Part shown: in pieces, positions 30,075 to 39,543 of the stretch
Layout of the letters: every line of letters begins with the position of its first letter
Numbering within the stretch: the stretch's first letter is position 1
NCBI RefSeq assembly: GCF_000816495.1
Contig: NZ_JXBK01000001.1
Location: 438,714-502,713, forward strand
Direction: 5' to 3'
Length of the DNA stretch: 64,000 nt
DNA from: Acinetobacter harbinensis
GTDB lineage: Bacteria; Pseudomonadota; Gammaproteobacteria; Pseudomonadales; Moraxellaceae
The notes under the pieces: generated by a model
Databases searched by the model: none
Seen by the model: the letters and a program-made list of their open reading frames with translations, nothing else
What the model was told of the DNA's origin: nothing
Translations under genes and position numbers: made by a program

Positions 30075-30719
30075 ATGAAGAAAATGATCTTAATGGCATG
30101 TACTGCGGCACTTATTGCTTCAGCACATGCCGCGCCGTTTGAACATGCCAAACTGAGTATTGATAAACACAATATTAAAGTTTGGACCTATCAAAATAGT
30201 CAAAATCCGGTGTTGCAATATCAAGCGGAAACCATCTATGACTGCTCCTTAGAAAAAGCCGTGGCGTTAATTTTGGATGTCGATCAAGCCGTGAAGTGGG
30301 TGCCGTATATGGGCCGTGTGAAAGTGCTGTCTAGCGATAGCCAAAAAGGCGAATCTTTATTGTATATGGTGCTGGATTTTCCTTTTCCACTGAAAGACCG
30401 CGATGTGCTGGTTCACAGTAAAATAGTGAAAGATGCCTCGGGTTTGATTCGGATTAAAAATAAAGCAGTCAATCAAGGCTATGCCAAAAATCCGGACTAT
30501 ATTCGCTTAACCGAATATGTAGGCGATTGGACATTTCAAAAATTAGCCCCGAATAAAGTCAAAGTTTCAACCTCTGGTTATGCCAATCCTGAAGGCGCCA
30601 TTCCCGTTGGCTTTGTGAATATGTTTGTGCAGCAGCAGCCCTATCAGATGCTACAGAAAATGAGGATTGAGCTGGCCAAACCCTCAGGGCCAGTTTTGCT
30701 ACCAGAAGCAGTGCGCTAA
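30075..30719 (+). CDS. Exported START-domain lipid-binding protein
   Basis: The 214-residue product has a signal peptide (MKKMILMACTAALIASAHA, cut before APFEH). The rest matches a bacterial START domain: an N-terminal strand pair and helix (CSLEKAVALILDVDQAVKWV), a central LKDRDVLVHSKI strand, and a long C-terminal helix (VQQQPYQMLQKMRIELA). START domains hold a hydrophobic ligand in a groove; the ligand here is unknown, and a periplasmic role in lipid handling is likely. It lies 57 bases after dapB without a terminator between, so it may be co-transcribed. Confidence 0.85.
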   Translation: MKKMILMACTAALIASAHAAPFEHAKLSIDKHNIKVWTYQNSQNPVLQYQAETIYDCSLEKAVALILDVDQAVKWVPYMGRVKVLSSDSQKGESLLYMVLDFPFPLKDRDVLVHSKIVKDASGLIRIKNKAVNQGYAKNPDYIRLTEYVGDWTFQKLAPNKVKVSTSGYANPEGAIPVGFVNMFVQQQPYQMLQKMRIELAKPSGPVLLPEAVR

Positions 30720-30720
30720 A

Positions 30721-30757
30721 GCCTAAAAAAGCCCACAGTGTGTGGGCTTTTTTAGGC
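30721..30757 (+). terminator. Terminator after the START-protein gene
   Basis: A perfect 17-bp inverted repeat (GCCTAAAAAAGCCCACA and its complement, GTG loop) starts immediately after the stop codon and contains A6 and T6 tracts. Confidence 0.93.
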
Positions 30758-30868
30758 TTTCTTTTTAGGACTTAAAACAAGCATAGCGATCCTAACAATA
30801 AAAATGATCGCTTTAAATGCCTTGACCGCTTTATTGAATATCCGATATTGAGATGTGTGGTCGAGGTA

Positions 30869-31231
30869 TCAACGGCTTTCTGGCAAATGAATGGTAAATA
30901 AGGGGGTAACTTTTGCGCTGGCATCTAATGATTGGATACGGTAATGCTGGCTGCTGATTCGTTGACACTGAAATGTAAGTTCAGCCGGTTTAGGAATCCC
31001 GAGCATCCTTGTGCTTAGAGTTGCTTGCCAATATAGATAAGTGATTTGGTCTGTGCTATTGAGCTCTTCTCGCTTTTCTTTACGCAGTTCAAAATTATTG
31101 AATTGTTGCGCTTTTAAATAGCCTTCAATCAGGGCTTTACAGACGAAATTTTGCTGCTGAGCAGCAATGGATTGTACCGGTTGACAGGCATTTAAGAAAA
31201 TTAGGCTGATGTATAAAGTTATTTTTTTCAT
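30869..31231 (-). CDS. Small lipoprotein of unknown function
   Basis: The 120-residue product has a lipoprotein signal peptide (MKKITLYISLIFLNAC, Cys16 in the lipobox). The mature part is about 105 residues with two further Cys (FVCKALIEG and FQCQRISS) that could form a disulfide, and alternating strands at the C-terminus. No family is recognised. It is divergent from the MocR regulator gene, with 79 bases between start codons, which leaves open regulation by that protein. The frame, leader and lack of overlap support a real gene. Confidence 0.65.
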   Translation of the reverse strand: MKKITLYISLIFLNACQPVQSIAAQQQNFVCKALIEGYLKAQQFNNFELRKEKREELNSTDQITYLYWQATLSTRMLGIPKPAELTFQCQRISSQHYRIQSLDASAKVTPLFTIHLPESR

Positions 31232-31310
31232 CTGTTTAGACTGAATGAATATGATGTCACTAGCTTAGAGTTAGTTTATATTGGCATACAGAGACAACTA
31301 TTTTTAAAAA

Positions 31311-32753
31311 ATGAGTACAGTTATGCACTTTCAGTATCAAAGACTCGCTCAGCAATTGGCAGAAAAGATTTATCGTGGTGAGTTGGTACAAGGGCAGCGC
31401 TTGAATTCATTAAGACAATTTGCACAGCAGCATCAGATTAGTTTAAATACTGCGCAAAGTTGCTATGCACTTTTAGAGGCGCAAGGTTTAATTGAGGTTA
31501 AACCGAAGTCTGGATATTTTATTAAAGCCAAGCCGCGTCAAACGCAACTGCCTAAGCATCGTGATTTTGCTTCCATCGCCCGCGATGTTTCAAATTTAGA
31601 CTTACAAATAGAGATTCAACAGGCCTCCATCAATAATAAATTAATTCATTTGGGCGCAATTCAAATCTCTCCTGATTTAGTTCCAGTCGTCACGTTACGC
31701 CGTTCGATACAGCGTGCACTGAAACACAGTAAACCAGAGGATTTTTTATATAGTGATAAACAAGGACATATTCGCTTAAGAGAAGCCTTATCTGAGCATT
31801 GGGCAGAAGATGGTTTCTATATTGCCAAAGAGGATATTTATATCAGCAACGGCTGTATGCCGGCATTATCAGTGATGATTCAAAGCCTGACTGAAATAGG
31901 CGACAGTATTATTGTTCCTACGCCGAATTTTAATGGGCAACTACAACTGTTAGCAGCTCTAAAGCGTCGAATTGTGGAAATTCCTGCAACGGATCAAGGT
32001 TTTGATTTAGTGCGTTTAGAACAGGCCATGCAAAATTCTGGTGCAAAGGTCTGTTTGCTGACGGCCAACTATCAAAATCCTTTGGGCTTTTGTTTAAGTC
32101 ATGCTGAAAAAGAAAAAATTGCCCAACTGGCAACCCAGTATCAATGCTATGTCATTGAAGATGATATCTATGCTGAATGTGGCTATGACTTTAAGCGGCC
32201 TTTACCGATTCGGCATTGGGATCAACAGGGCTATGTGGTTTATTGTGGTTCGGTGTCTAAATCATTATCGCCGGCATATCGTCTCGGTTGGTTTTGTCTG
32301 AATGCACGTTTACAGCATTTGCGCGCAAAAATTACTATGTTGAATGTGTCGGTAAATACCCCTTTACAATTGGGCTTGGCCGATTTGATTTATAGTCGTG
32401 CTTATCGTGAGCATATCAATACATTAAGACCGGTTCTGCTGCGACAAGTTGAACAGTATCGTCAGTATATTATTTCAGCTTTCGATACAGTGGCGATTGC
32501 GTTGACTCAGCCACAAGGTGGTTATGCGTTATGGCTCCAATTGCCCGAAGAAATTGACAGCTTAGAGATGTATCGTTATGCGCAGCAACAGGGGGTTAAT
32601 ATTGTGCCGGGTGAGGTATTTGGTGAAGATCAGCGCTATAAAAATTATATTCGGCTCAATGCAGGACATAAGCTTTCAGTAGAAATCTGCCAAGCGATTG
32701 ATCTCTTGGCAGATTGGACACGTAAAAAAATCAATATATTAAGGCGGGGTTAA
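31311..32753 (+). CDS. MocR-type (GntR plus aminotransferase) transcriptional regulator
   Basis: The 480-residue protein fuses an N-terminal GntR winged helix (about residues 8-75, [20 protein letters not shown]) to a class I aminotransferase-like domain. The PLP lysine motif is intact ([15 protein letters not shown], Lys near residue 315), as are YQNPLG and the Asp/Tyr cofactor site EDDIYAECG. MocR proteins use PLP as an effector sensor. The closest paradigm groups are PdxR-like and YdcR/YczR-like; the target is unknown. The divergent lipoprotein gene is a candidate target. Its stop codon overlaps that of the convergent dehydrogenase gene by four bases. Confidence 0.9.
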   Translation: MSTVMHFQYQRLAQQLAEKIYRGELVQGQRLNSLRQFAQQHQISLNTAQSCYALLEAQGLIEVKPKSGYFIKAKPRQTQLPKHRDFASIARDVSNLDLQIEIQQASINNKLIHLGAIQISPDLVPVVTLRRSIQRALKHSKPEDFLYSDKQGHIRLREALSEHWAEDGFYIAKEDIYISNGCMPALSVMIQSLTEIGDSIIVPTPNFNGQLQLLAALKRRIVEIPATDQGFDLVRLEQAMQNSGAKVCLLTANYQNPLGFCLSHAEKEKIAQLATQYQCYVIEDDIYAECGYDFKRPLPIRHWDQQGYVVYCGSVSKSLSPAYRLGWFCLNARLQHLRAKITMLNVSVNTPLQLGLADLIYSRAYREHINTLRPVLLRQVEQYRQYIISAFDTVAIALTQPQGGYALWLQLPEEIDSLEMYRYAQQQGVNIVPGEVFGEDQRYKNYIRLNAGHKLSVEICQAIDLLADWTRKKINILRRG

Positions 32754-33772
32754 AAATCCGCTTTTAACACAATGCGGTAACGCGCTTGACCTGAATGTAG
32801 ACGCTCTAAAGCTGCATTGACCTCTGACATCGGATACAACTCAATTTGCGGTGCAATATTTTTACGTGCTGCAAATTTTAACAGCTGACGTAATGCCGCA
32901 GGTGAACCTGTCGGGGAGCCGCTAATCGATTTTGCCCCACCAATTAACGTACCGGCAGAAATTTTCATCGGCTCTAACACCAAGCCCAGCATATGCATGG
33001 TGCCATTCGGTGCCAGTGTATTTAAGTAAGCCGGCCAATCTAATGTAACATTAACGGTGCTAAGCAATAAGTCCAGTTTGCCACGTTGCGCTTTCAGGGC
33101 TGCGCCATCACGACTATTTACCACATGATCTGCACCCATGGCTTTAAGCTCATCGGTTTTATCTAAATTTGAGGTAAAGGCCGTAATTTCACAGCCCCAA
33201 CCTTTAAGCAGTTTAATGGCCATATGACCTAAGCCGCCAATGCCAATTACGCCCACATGATGGGTGGCTTGAATTTGATGTTTTAAAAGCGGATCAAATA
33301 CGGTAATTCCCCCACACAGCAGTGGACCTGCACTTTCTGGGTCTAAATCTTCTGGTAACGGAATAATCCACTGCCAGCCAGCACGGACTTTATCGGCAAA
33401 ACCACCAGCATGACCGACAATGGTGGCGGTTGGTCGGCCGGTACACAGCACTTGTTGTCCTGACACACACGGATCACAGAATTGACAGCTTTCAGCAGTC
33501 CAGCCTATACCAACACGTTGCCCGACTTTTAAGCCTTTGGCCTCGGAACCCAGTTGACGAATGGTACCAATAATTTCATGACCGGCCACCACCGGATAAA
33601 CCGAGGAATGCCATTCATTATTAATCACTGAAACATCGGAGTGGCATAAACCGCAGTATTCCACTTGCACTTCTACTTGATGCGGTTTTAATTCTCCGGC
33701 ATCAAATTGATAAGGTTCAAGGTCTGCCCCCGCGCGCATCGCTGCATAGGCATGGATAAGATTATCGCTCAT
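32750..33772 (-). CDS. Zinc-dependent NADPH aldehyde reductase/alcohol dehydrogenase, Ahr-like
   Basis: This 340-residue medium-chain dehydrogenase has the catalytic zinc ligands Cys40, His65-Glu66 and a Cys near 160 (LLCGGITVF). Structural zinc cysteines are 96, 99, 102 and 110, and the nucleotide motif is [13 protein letters not shown]. The closest pattern is the cinnamyl-alcohol-dehydrogenase-like group that includes E. coli Ahr (YjgB, 339 residues), which reduces many aldehydes with NADPH. I chose ATG 33772 because of an AGGA ribosome site 7 bases upstream; the longer frame adds 10 unsupported residues. It probably detoxifies aldehydes. Confidence 0.88.
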   Translation of the reverse strand: MSDNLIHAYAAMRAGADLEPYQFDAGELKPHQVEVQVEYCGLCHSDVSVINNEWHSSVYPVVAGHEIIGTIRQLGSEAKGLKVGQRVGIGWTAESCQFCDPCVSGQQVLCTGRPTATIVGHAGGFADKVRAGWQWIIPLPEDLDPESAGPLLCGGITVFDPLLKHQIQATHHVGVIGIGGLGHMAIKLLKGWGCEITAFTSNLDKTDELKAMGADHVVNSRDGAALKAQRGKLDLLLSTVNVTLDWPAYLNTLAPNGTMHMLGLVLEPMKISAGTLIGGAKSISGSPTGSPAALRQLLKFAARKNIAPQIELYPMSEVNAALERLHSGQARYRIVLKADF

Positions 33773-33811
33773 AGTGAATCCTTTTATGATGAGGTGCGCC
33801 ATTGAATATCT

Positions 33812-34366
33812 TTATTTAAACGCACAATGATTTTCATGATCATTGACCATGCCCACTGCTTGCATAAAGGCATAACAACTGGTCGGGCCAAGAAACTTAA
33901 AGCCATTCTTTTTTAATGCTTTGGACAAGGTAGTGCTGATCACAGTGTGCGTAGCGGCTTGACGATAATCTAGTACAGTATTGTGAATGGTTTGCTGTTG
34001 GACGAAACTCCACAGCCAGTGGCTGACATCGATCTGATCGTGCTTTAACCTTTGCCAAGCAATGGCATTGTCACGAATGGCGGTCAGTTTAGCCAAATGC
34101 CGAATCAGGCCAGTATCTTGCTGCTTGTGTTGTAACTCTGCATCGCTAAATTGTGCAATCTGTGCAATGGAATATTGAAAGAAGTGCTGGCGGTAACAGT
34201 CACGCTTTTTCAGCACAGTAATCCAAGATAAACCGGCTTGTTGTGCCTCTAAACACAGCATCTCAAACAAATAGGCTTCATCACGACAGGCTTTGCCCCA
34301 TTCATCATCATGATAAGCGATATACAGCGGATCATTGGAGCACCAAGTACAGCGTGAAATCGACAT
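33812..34366 (-). CDS. tag: DNA-3-methyladenine glycosylase I
   Basis: Tag removes 3-methyladenine from alkylated DNA. The 184-residue protein starts like E. coli Tag (RCTWCSNDPLYIAYHDDEWG). It has all four zinc ligands: Cys6 and His19 near the N-terminus, His177 and Cys181 at the C-terminus (HENHC). The helix-hairpin-helix core includes LSWITVLKKRDCYR. The start at 34366 is preceded by AGGAG and gives the canonical length; the longer frame runs into the upstream gene. It lies 28 bases after the preceding small gene, in the same direction, probably one operon. Confidence 0.96.
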   Translation of the reverse strand: MSISRCTWCSNDPLYIAYHDDEWGKACRDEAYLFEMLCLEAQQAGLSWITVLKKRDCYRQHFFQYSIAQIAQFSDAELQHKQQDTGLIRHLAKLTAIRDNAIAWQRLKHDQIDVSHWLWSFVQQQTIHNTVLDYRQAATHTVISTTLSKALKKNGFKFLGPTSCYAFMQAVGMVNDHENHCAFK

Positions 34367-34394
34367 GCTTGCGGCTCCTGTTGAGGACTGAAAT

Positions 34395-34640
34395 TTAAAG
34401 TTTAAATTCAACCCATTGATCGTTTTGGTTATCCCAATAATACAGCTCAGCAGTGGATAAATCAGCAAAGCTCATCCACTGCTCTTGTCCAGTTTTTTCG
34501 GCAAACCCGCTGCTGATCAAAAGCGCTTCTTCGCTAATTTCCATCACCCAGCCTTGATGGCTTGAGCCGTTCAAAACGATTTTTTGTTGATTGCCTGATT
34601 CAGCAAATTCGACCAGACGATTGATCAACGCTTCTGACAT
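34395..34640 (-). CDS. Conserved small protein, possible Sm-like fold
   Basis: An 81-residue acidic protein with an AGGA ribosome site 8 bases before its ATG. After an N-terminal helix (LINRLVEFAES) it alternates short strands (KIVLNGSSHQGWVMEISEEALLISSGF in outline), ending in an aromatic tail (YYWDNQNDQWVEFKL). The strand pattern with a Gly-x-Val turn resembles a small Sm or SH3-like barrel, but this is a weak inference. It sits between the M23 lipoprotein and tag genes, all leftward with short gaps. Confidence 0.7.
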   Translation of the reverse strand: MSEALINRLVEFAESGNQQKIVLNGSSHQGWVMEISEEALLISSGFAEKTGQEQWMSFADLSTAELYYWDNQNDQWVEFKL

Positions 34641-34657
34641 GAATAGTTCCTAAAAAA

Positions 34658-35200
34658 TTAACGTAAATACGGATAAGGATTGACCACACCACGTCCTTTA
34701 CCGTCAAGATAAAGACCATAATGTAAGTGCGGTGCAGTATGACGCGCATTACCGCTGTTGCCGACATAGCCAATCAACTGACCTTTTTTGACATAATCTC
34801 CGACCTTTAAGCCGCGTTTATGCCCATCTAAATGTGCATAATAATGCCAACTACCGGCCGGCCCAATCATCCAGACCACTGTACCACCCAAATTGTTATT
34901 GCGTAAGTCGGCAATTAAACCTTCGGTGGCACTAAAGACTTTGGTTCCACGTGGAGCCATAATATCAATGCCCTCATGCCGGCGACCATGACTACGCGCG
35001 GCAGCCCAAGTATCGCTTAACTGACCTGCTTTGATGTGCTGTACCGGAATAGGCAAGGCCGATTTTAATGGCATGTTTTTCAGTCGTTGTAGTTCTGCCG
35101 CAGGCAGGGCACTACTGGAAGGTTTTTGAGGATTAGAGGTACATGCCGCAATCCATAGCACAGTAAAACTAAGCCAGAGAGTGAACATAAAACGCAGCAC
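34658..35200 (-). CDS. M23 (LytM-type) peptidase lipoprotein
   Basis: The 180-residue product has a lipoprotein signal ending at a Cys near residue 20 (LWIAACTSNP). An M23 metallopeptidase domain with intact zinc and catalytic motifs follows: RHEGIDI (HxxxD), YYAHL and HLHYG. Such enzymes cleave peptidoglycan crosslinks, and unlike NlpD- or EnvC-type activators its zinc site is not degenerate. No LysM domain is present. It is probably anchored to a membrane facing the periplasm and acts in wall remodelling. An alternative start at the Met in MFTLW would also leave a leader. Confidence 0.9.
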   Translation of the reverse strand: MLRFMFTLWLSFTVLWIAACTSNPQKPSSSALPAAELQRLKNMPLKSALPIPVQHIKAGQLSDTWAAARSHGRRHEGIDIMAPRGTKVFSATEGLIADLRNNNLGGTVVWMIGPAGSWHYYAHLDGHKRGLKVGDYVKKGQLIGYVGNSGNARHTAPHLHYGLYLDGKGRGVVNPYPYLR

Positions 35201-35260
35201 GGTTCATCCTTTTTCTATGCTATTTGGCTGAAATATTTTGAATTACACCGCTGGACTATG

Positions 35261-36295
35261 TCACAACTTTAGGGCAGAGATCAATTTTTTCATTGCTGTG
35301 GGAATACCCATTTCTGTTGCAATTTGTGTCGTTAACCCAGTCGCGCTAAGCGCTGAAGCAACGGCCTGTTGTTGCTCAGGATCGATGACAAAACACAGCG
35401 CCTCTAGTTGCCAAGTAAAGTGGGTAAAACTGTGGCTGATGGCGGCACGTTGTAGACATTTTTTTAAGCCCAACGATTGGCACAGTAGTTCAAATTCTGC
35501 TACATCTTCAATAATCGGTAAACACCACAAACCGCCCCATAATCCACTCGGTGGGCGTTGTTGCCAAAGCCACTGATCAGCACATTGAATCACCAACACT
35601 TGTGCTGATTTAATCGGTACTGCTTTTTTGGGTTTTTTAAACGGTAGCAACGTCTCTAAACCTTGTTGATGGGCTTTGCAATGTGTCTGCATCGGACAGT
35701 ATAAACACAGCGGTTTTTTAGGCGTACAGATGGTTGCACCTAAATCCATAATGGCTTGGGTGTAATCATGATTACGTTCAATAGGGCATAACTGTTCAGC
35801 CAACTGCCACAGCAGACGCTCATGAATCGGTTTAGATAAATCATCTTCGATGGCAAAAAAACGCGCCAACACCCTTTTCACATTTCCATCCATAATCACG
35901 CCATATTGACGTAACCCCAGTGACATTAATGCCCCTGCGGTGGAAGGGCCAATACCGGGGAGGGCAATCCACTGTGCTAATGTTTCGGGGAAATGGCCAT
36001 TATTGGCCACGATGGCAGCAGCTTTATGTAGATTGCGCGCACGCGCATAATAGCCAAGGCCGGCCCAATACGGTGCAACCTCATCCCAACTGGCGTGCCC
36101 CAAAGTCTGTACTGTGGGGAAGCGCTGCATAAAGCGCTCAAAATATTGCAGCACCGTTTTAACTTGGGTTTGCTGTAACATGATTTCTGAGACCCACACC
36201 GTATAAGGGTCATCTGCCACTTGCCACGGCAAGTCATGCCGGCCATGTACATCAAACCAGTCCAAAAGTGCATCTGCAAAAGAAAACGCTGCCAT
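35261..36295 (-). CDS. mutY: Adenine DNA glycosylase MutY
   Basis: MutY removes adenine mispaired with 8-oxoguanine. The 344-residue protein has catalytic Glu37 (VSEIMLQQTQV), the helix-hairpin-helix LPGIGPSTAGAL and Asp136 (VIMDGNVKRVL). The four [4Fe-4S] cysteines at 190, 197, 200 and 206 have the C-x6-C-x2-C-x5-C spacing. A C-terminal NUDIX-like domain recognises 8-oxoG (SGLWGGLWCLP and SHSFTHF). I chose ATG 36295; the longer frame begins at a TTG three codons upstream. The ribosome site is weak in either case. Confidence 0.97.
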   Translation of the reverse strand: MAAFSFADALLDWFDVHGRHDLPWQVADDPYTVWVSEIMLQQTQVKTVLQYFERFMQRFPTVQTLGHASWDEVAPYWAGLGYYARARNLHKAAAIVANNGHFPETLAQWIALPGIGPSTAGALMSLGLRQYGVIMDGNVKRVLARFFAIEDDLSKPIHERLLWQLAEQLCPIERNHDYTQAIMDLGATICTPKKPLCLYCPMQTHCKAHQQGLETLLPFKKPKKAVPIKSAQVLVIQCADQWLWQQRPPSGLWGGLWCLPIIEDVAEFELLCQSLGLKKCLQRAAISHSFTHFTWQLEALCFVIDPEQQQAVASALSATGLTTQIATEMGIPTAMKKLISALKL

Positions 36296-36365
36296 ATAAA
36301 CCAAAACTTAAAAATAGAGCAGCAGTATAACGAAAATGCTCTGCTGCTGGGCGGCAAGCGATAAT

Positions 36366-36390
36366 AAAAAAATGATGCCGTAGCATCATT
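36366..36390 (-). terminator. Terminator after the HIT-protein gene
   Basis: Minus-strand stem of 8 bp (AATGATGC and its complement) with a four-base loop and a T7 tail lies between the HIT gene and mutY, so mutY is transcribed from its own promoter or by readthrough. Confidence 0.75.
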
Positions 36391-36426
36391 ATTCAATCAC
36401 TGGATGACTGTATAGCGGTCAGCTTA

Positions 36427-36789
36427 TTAGCCGCTTAACATGCCCCAACGCTCATCCAGTTTTAAGCTTTGACCTTCATAGCGTGGAATAATATGGATGT
36501 GTAAGTGCGCTGCTTTTTCACCAAATACTGTGCCATCATTAAAGCCAATATGAAAACCTGAAGGCTGATGACGCAGTTGTAATTCATGTCGTGCCAGCTC
36601 AAGTAAGGTCAGTAAGCTTTTACGTTCTTTATCGGTAACATCAAAAAAAGAGCTGATATGGCGCAGGGGAATAATGACTGAGTGCCCTTTAGATAATGCA
36701 TTCGGCTCAGGTAAAATTACCCCAAAGTCATTTTTATCAATGATGTCATATTCATCAAAGTCGCAATATGCGCAGTTATGTTCAGTCAT
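36427..36789 (-). CDS. HIT-family nucleotide hydrolase/transferase
   Basis: This 120-residue protein has the histidine-triad motif HLHIHIIPR (residues 95-103) that forms the nucleotidyl-His intermediate, preceded by the family strand GFNDGTVFGEKAA. The N-terminus (CAYCDFDEYDII) has a CxxC pair of the sort seen in some HIT proteins. It resembles the Hnt/HIT_2 group rather than galactose-1-P uridylyltransferases; diadenosine polyphosphate or AMP-conjugate hydrolysis is a typical activity. It has its own terminator. The exact substrate is unknown. Confidence 0.9.
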   Translation of the reverse strand: MTEHNCAYCDFDEYDIIDKNDFGVILPEPNALSKGHSVIIPLRHISSFFDVTDKERKSLLTLLELARHELQLRHQPSGFHIGFNDGTVFGEKAAHLHIHIIPRYEGQSLKLDERWGMLSG

Positions 36790-36859
36790 TATTCTATCCT
36801 CTTTAAAATATAATTTTTAAAACTATCCCATCAATGCAGAGTGAAATATTTTATAAAAT

Positions 36860-37609
36860 TTACGCTACGTCTGAAGCTAGACGTCTGTTTAATAGGGCAT
36901 ACATGGCCGCCAAACCCCGTTGTTCGGCATTTGCGTTATAACCCAAATCTACCCCATTGGCTTTGGCACGTTCATTCGCCAATGGATTACTAAAACCGTG
37001 TTTGGCATCAGCAAATACAATCACTTCATGTTCTACTTTGGCAGCATACATTTCGGCTTTAAAGGCAGCCACATCATCTAAAGTGACCATGCTGTCTAGT
37101 TCGCCGTGCAGTACTAAAATTTCTGCCTGTACTTGCCCCATTTGTGCCGGTGCTTTAGGTGTCAGGGTGCCATGAAAGGTAACTACCGCTTGTAACGGTG
37201 CTCCCGAGCGGGCCAAATCTAGCACCACTTTACCGCCATAACAAAAGCCGACTGCTGCCAGTTTATCTGCATTTACTTCAGGTTGTGCGGCCAAGGTCTT
37301 TAAAGCTGCAGACGCACGAGTCACAATGGTGTCGGGATCGGCAAAGGTTTGGGTCATCCATATATTGGCTTGAGTTGCCACCGTGGTGGTCTTTTTATCG
37401 CCATACATGTCGATTGCGAAGGCGGCATAACCGTGTTCGGCAAGTTCTCGCGCCCGCTGTTCGGTATAGTCATTACGTCCCCACCATTCTGGCGCAACAA
37501 GTACAGCAGCGATAGGCGTGTCTGATTGTGGTGCGGCAAAGTAGCCGATCAATGTGGTGCCATCTTCAGCGCTGTATTGAATCTCGCGTGTTTGAATTGC
37601 TAAAGCCAT
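36860..37609 (-). CDS. Dienelactone hydrolase family protein
   Basis: The 249-residue alpha/beta hydrolase has the Cys-Asp-His triad of the family: Cys123 in the nucleophile elbow (VGFCYGGKV), Asp172 (HGELDSMV) and His204 (DAKHGFSNP). No signal peptide. Dienelactone hydrolases open the lactone of chlorocatechol breakdown, but no catechol genes are adjacent, so a general carboxylesterase or detoxifying role is more likely. It is a single gene, with unassigned DNA on both sides. Confidence 0.9.
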   Translation of the reverse strand: MALAIQTREIQYSAEDGTTLIGYFAAPQSDTPIAAVLVAPEWWGRNDYTEQRARELAEHGYAAFAIDMYGDKKTTTVATQANIWMTQTFADPDTIVTRASAALKTLAAQPEVNADKLAAVGFCYGGKVVLDLARSGAPLQAVVTFHGTLTPKAPAQMGQVQAEILVLHGELDSMVTLDDVAAFKAEMYAAKVEHEVIVFADAKHGFSNPLANERAKANGVDLGYNANAEQRGLAAMYALLNRRLASDVA

Positions 37610-37941
37610 GAATTCAATCCTTGTTAGACATGCAAAAAATAAAATGATTTAAACATAAAAAGATCAATCTTTCATGATTGTACAAGATGCCTATACGTTG
37701 ACGGCCTATTATTGGTAGTAAATTGCAACAGGCTTTTAAGCGCATTTTATTTAAGCAGAACTGGCTGATTCAATAAGATTATTTTTAAGCATGCAATATG
37801 GCTATTGAGGATTTAAAAAATAAACACAGCATTTAACTAAAGCCCAGTGAAAAAAAGCCAGTGCAATTTAATCAGCACATAGCTAACTCAATTTGACTCG
37901 CAATCTTTTCACAGCTTTATAATTTTAGGGATGACAGCGCG
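37610..37941. other. 332-bp intergenic region
   Basis: It is AT-rich and contains the upstream region of the leftward dienelactone hydrolase gene and the 3' side of fklB. I see no gene, no clear terminator and no repeat in it. Confidence 0.6.
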
Positions 37942-38643
37942 TTATTTGGGTGCTTTACCTAGTATTTCAAGCAGTTCAACATCAAAAATGAGGGTACTGT
38001 TGGGCTCAATGGCATCGCCCGAACCAATTTGACCATAGCCCAATTCTGCTGGAATAAAGAAACGATATTGCGCGCCTTGTTTCATTAATTGTAAGCCTTC
38101 AGTCCAGCCTTGAATCACTTGGCTGACTTGAAATTCGGCTGGTTGGTTGCGCGCAATCGAGCTATCAAACACGGTGCCATCAATTAAGCGGCCTTCATAA
38201 TTGACTTTAACCAAGGAGTTGGCTTTGGGTGATGAACCTGTACCGGCTTTTAACACTTGATATTGCAAACCAGATTTTGTGCGCTGAATTCCGGATTTTT
38301 TAGCATTGGCTGCTAGAAATTCTGCACCAATTTTAGCATTAGCGGTGGCTTTTTGTTTTAGCTCAATCAGTTGTTTAGCATCACTTTGTTTTTTATATTG
38401 CGTTAAAATATGCGCCATTTCTTCATCGGTCAGTGCTGGTTTACTGCCGTCTGCGGCCGTTTTTAAGCCTTGCATAAAGGCATCTAAATCTAAATTTTTA
38501 ACCGATTCAGCATTGCTGCGGCCCATTAAATAACCGAAACTATAACCCACTTGCTCTTGTACGCTGCTGTTTGTACTGATCGTTTGCGCAAAACTGACGC
38601 TACTCAATGCACATAAACATACGATGCTGATGGCTGTTTTCAT
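37942..38643 (-). CDS. fklB: Periplasmic FKBP-type peptidyl-prolyl isomerase
   Basis: The 233-residue product has a signal peptide (MKTAISIVCLCALSSVSFA). An FKBP_N helical dimerisation domain follows (about residues 25-115, SFGYLMGRSN), then a C-terminal FKBP domain with the active-site pattern VKVNYEGRLIDGTVFDSS, QVIQGWTEGLQLM and FIPAELGYGQ. It assists folding of exported proteins. The start is the ATG behind a GGGGGA ribosome site; the longer frame begins at a TTG five codons earlier. It is paired with a second FKBP gene just upstream, next to the capsule locus, as in Acinetobacter. Confidence 0.9.
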   Translation of the reverse strand: MKTAISIVCLCALSSVSFAQTISTNSSVQEQVGYSFGYLMGRSNAESVKNLDLDAFMQGLKTAADGSKPALTDEEMAHILTQYKKQSDAKQLIELKQKATANAKIGAEFLAANAKKSGIQRTKSGLQYQVLKAGTGSSPKANSLVKVNYEGRLIDGTVFDSSIARNQPAEFQVSQVIQGWTEGLQLMKQGAQYRFFIPAELGYGQIGSGDAIEPNSTLIFDVELLEILGKAPK

Positions 38644-38665
38644 GGTGTTATCCCCCAAATAAAGC

Positions 38666-38685
38666 AGGAGAGCAGTGGCTCTCCT
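38666..38685 (-). terminator. Intercistronic hairpin between fkpA and fklB
   Basis: An 8-bp perfect stem (AGGAGAGC and its complement, 4-base loop) lies between the two FKBP genes. The following bases on the minus strand are only moderately T-rich, so it may attenuate or stabilise the transcript and not fully terminate it. Confidence 0.45.
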
Positions 38686-38692
38686 TGGATTT

Positions 38693-39397
38693 TTATTTTA
38701 CTTTGATCAGTTCGACATCAAAAATTAACGTGCTATTGGCTGGAATCATGCCCGGAACGCCTTGTTCACCATAGCCGAGTTGTGACGGAATATAAAAAGT
38801 CGCTTTACCGCCTTCTTTCATCAGTTGTAAGCCTTCGGTCCAACCCGGAATCACTTGATTCAGTGGGAATTCAACCGGTTCACCACGTTCAATTGAACTG
38901 TCAAAAATCTTACCATCGACCAATTGGCCTTTGTAATGTACCGTAACCATAGAGGTGGCGCTAGGTTGCTTACCTGTGCCTTCTTTGGTCATTTTATATT
39001 GTAAACCCGAGGCTGTGGTTTGAATGCCCGGCTTTTTCGCATTTTCAGTCAGGAAGGAATCACTGACTGTTTGCACTTGTTCGGCTTGTTGCACTTGCTT
39101 TTGCTGCATTTCTTTTTGGAATTGCTCATAGGCTTGTTGCAGCTCTTGTTCACTATAGGCCGGTTTGCCACGCGCATGACCTTCACGCACACCGGTCACA
39201 AAACTATTAATATTCAGTTCCGGCGGAGTTTGATGGGCCACTTCATAACCCAGCGCATAACTGATTTTTTCAACCGCAGAAGCATTTTTTGCCGCTTTAG
39301 AGCCAAGCGTAGCAGGGTTTTGACTGGCATAATAAACAGGTACAAGTGCAGCAGCGCCTAAAATAACAGCGACAGCAATCGGTAAGGCTTTACTCAT
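38693..39397 (-). CDS. fkpA: FKBP-type peptidyl-prolyl isomerase FkpA
   Basis: The 234-residue protein has an N-terminal hydrophobic segment (MSKALPIAVAVILGAAALVP) that acts as a leader or anchor. An FKBP_N domain with a Gln/Glu-rich helix follows (about 80-110). The FKBP catalytic domain has VTVHYKGQLVDGKIFDSS, QVIPGWTEGLQLM and YIPSQLGYGEQG. I chose the inner ATG because a GGGA ribosome site lies upstream; a start six codons earlier is possible. fkpA marks the left edge of the Acinetobacter K locus. Here an insertion element separates it from wzc. Confidence 0.9.
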   Translation of the reverse strand: MSKALPIAVAVILGAAALVPVYYASQNPATLGSKAAKNASAVEKISYALGYEVAHQTPPELNINSFVTGVREGHARGKPAYSEQELQQAYEQFQKEMQQKQVQQAEQVQTVSDSFLTENAKKPGIQTTASGLQYKMTKEGTGKQPSATSMVTVHYKGQLVDGKIFDSSIERGEPVEFPLNQVIPGWTEGLQLMKEGGKATFYIPSQLGYGEQGVPGMIPANSTLIFDVELIKVK

Positions 39398-39543
39398 GAG
39401 GGTTCCCACATTCATTTTATATTAAAAAAGTTGCCTTAATTTTAGCAGACTTTTCCGTCGAACACGCTTTGTGCAAGGGCTATTGTCTAGATATGCAATA
39501 TATGCTGATTAAGCCGTTTATTCTATCTAAAGGTGAAAGAGGA

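Noticed and set aside
36478-36510. HIT motif as a galactose-1-phosphate uridylyltransferase
   Set aside because: The protein is only 120 residues with a single HIT domain and lacks the second GalT domain.
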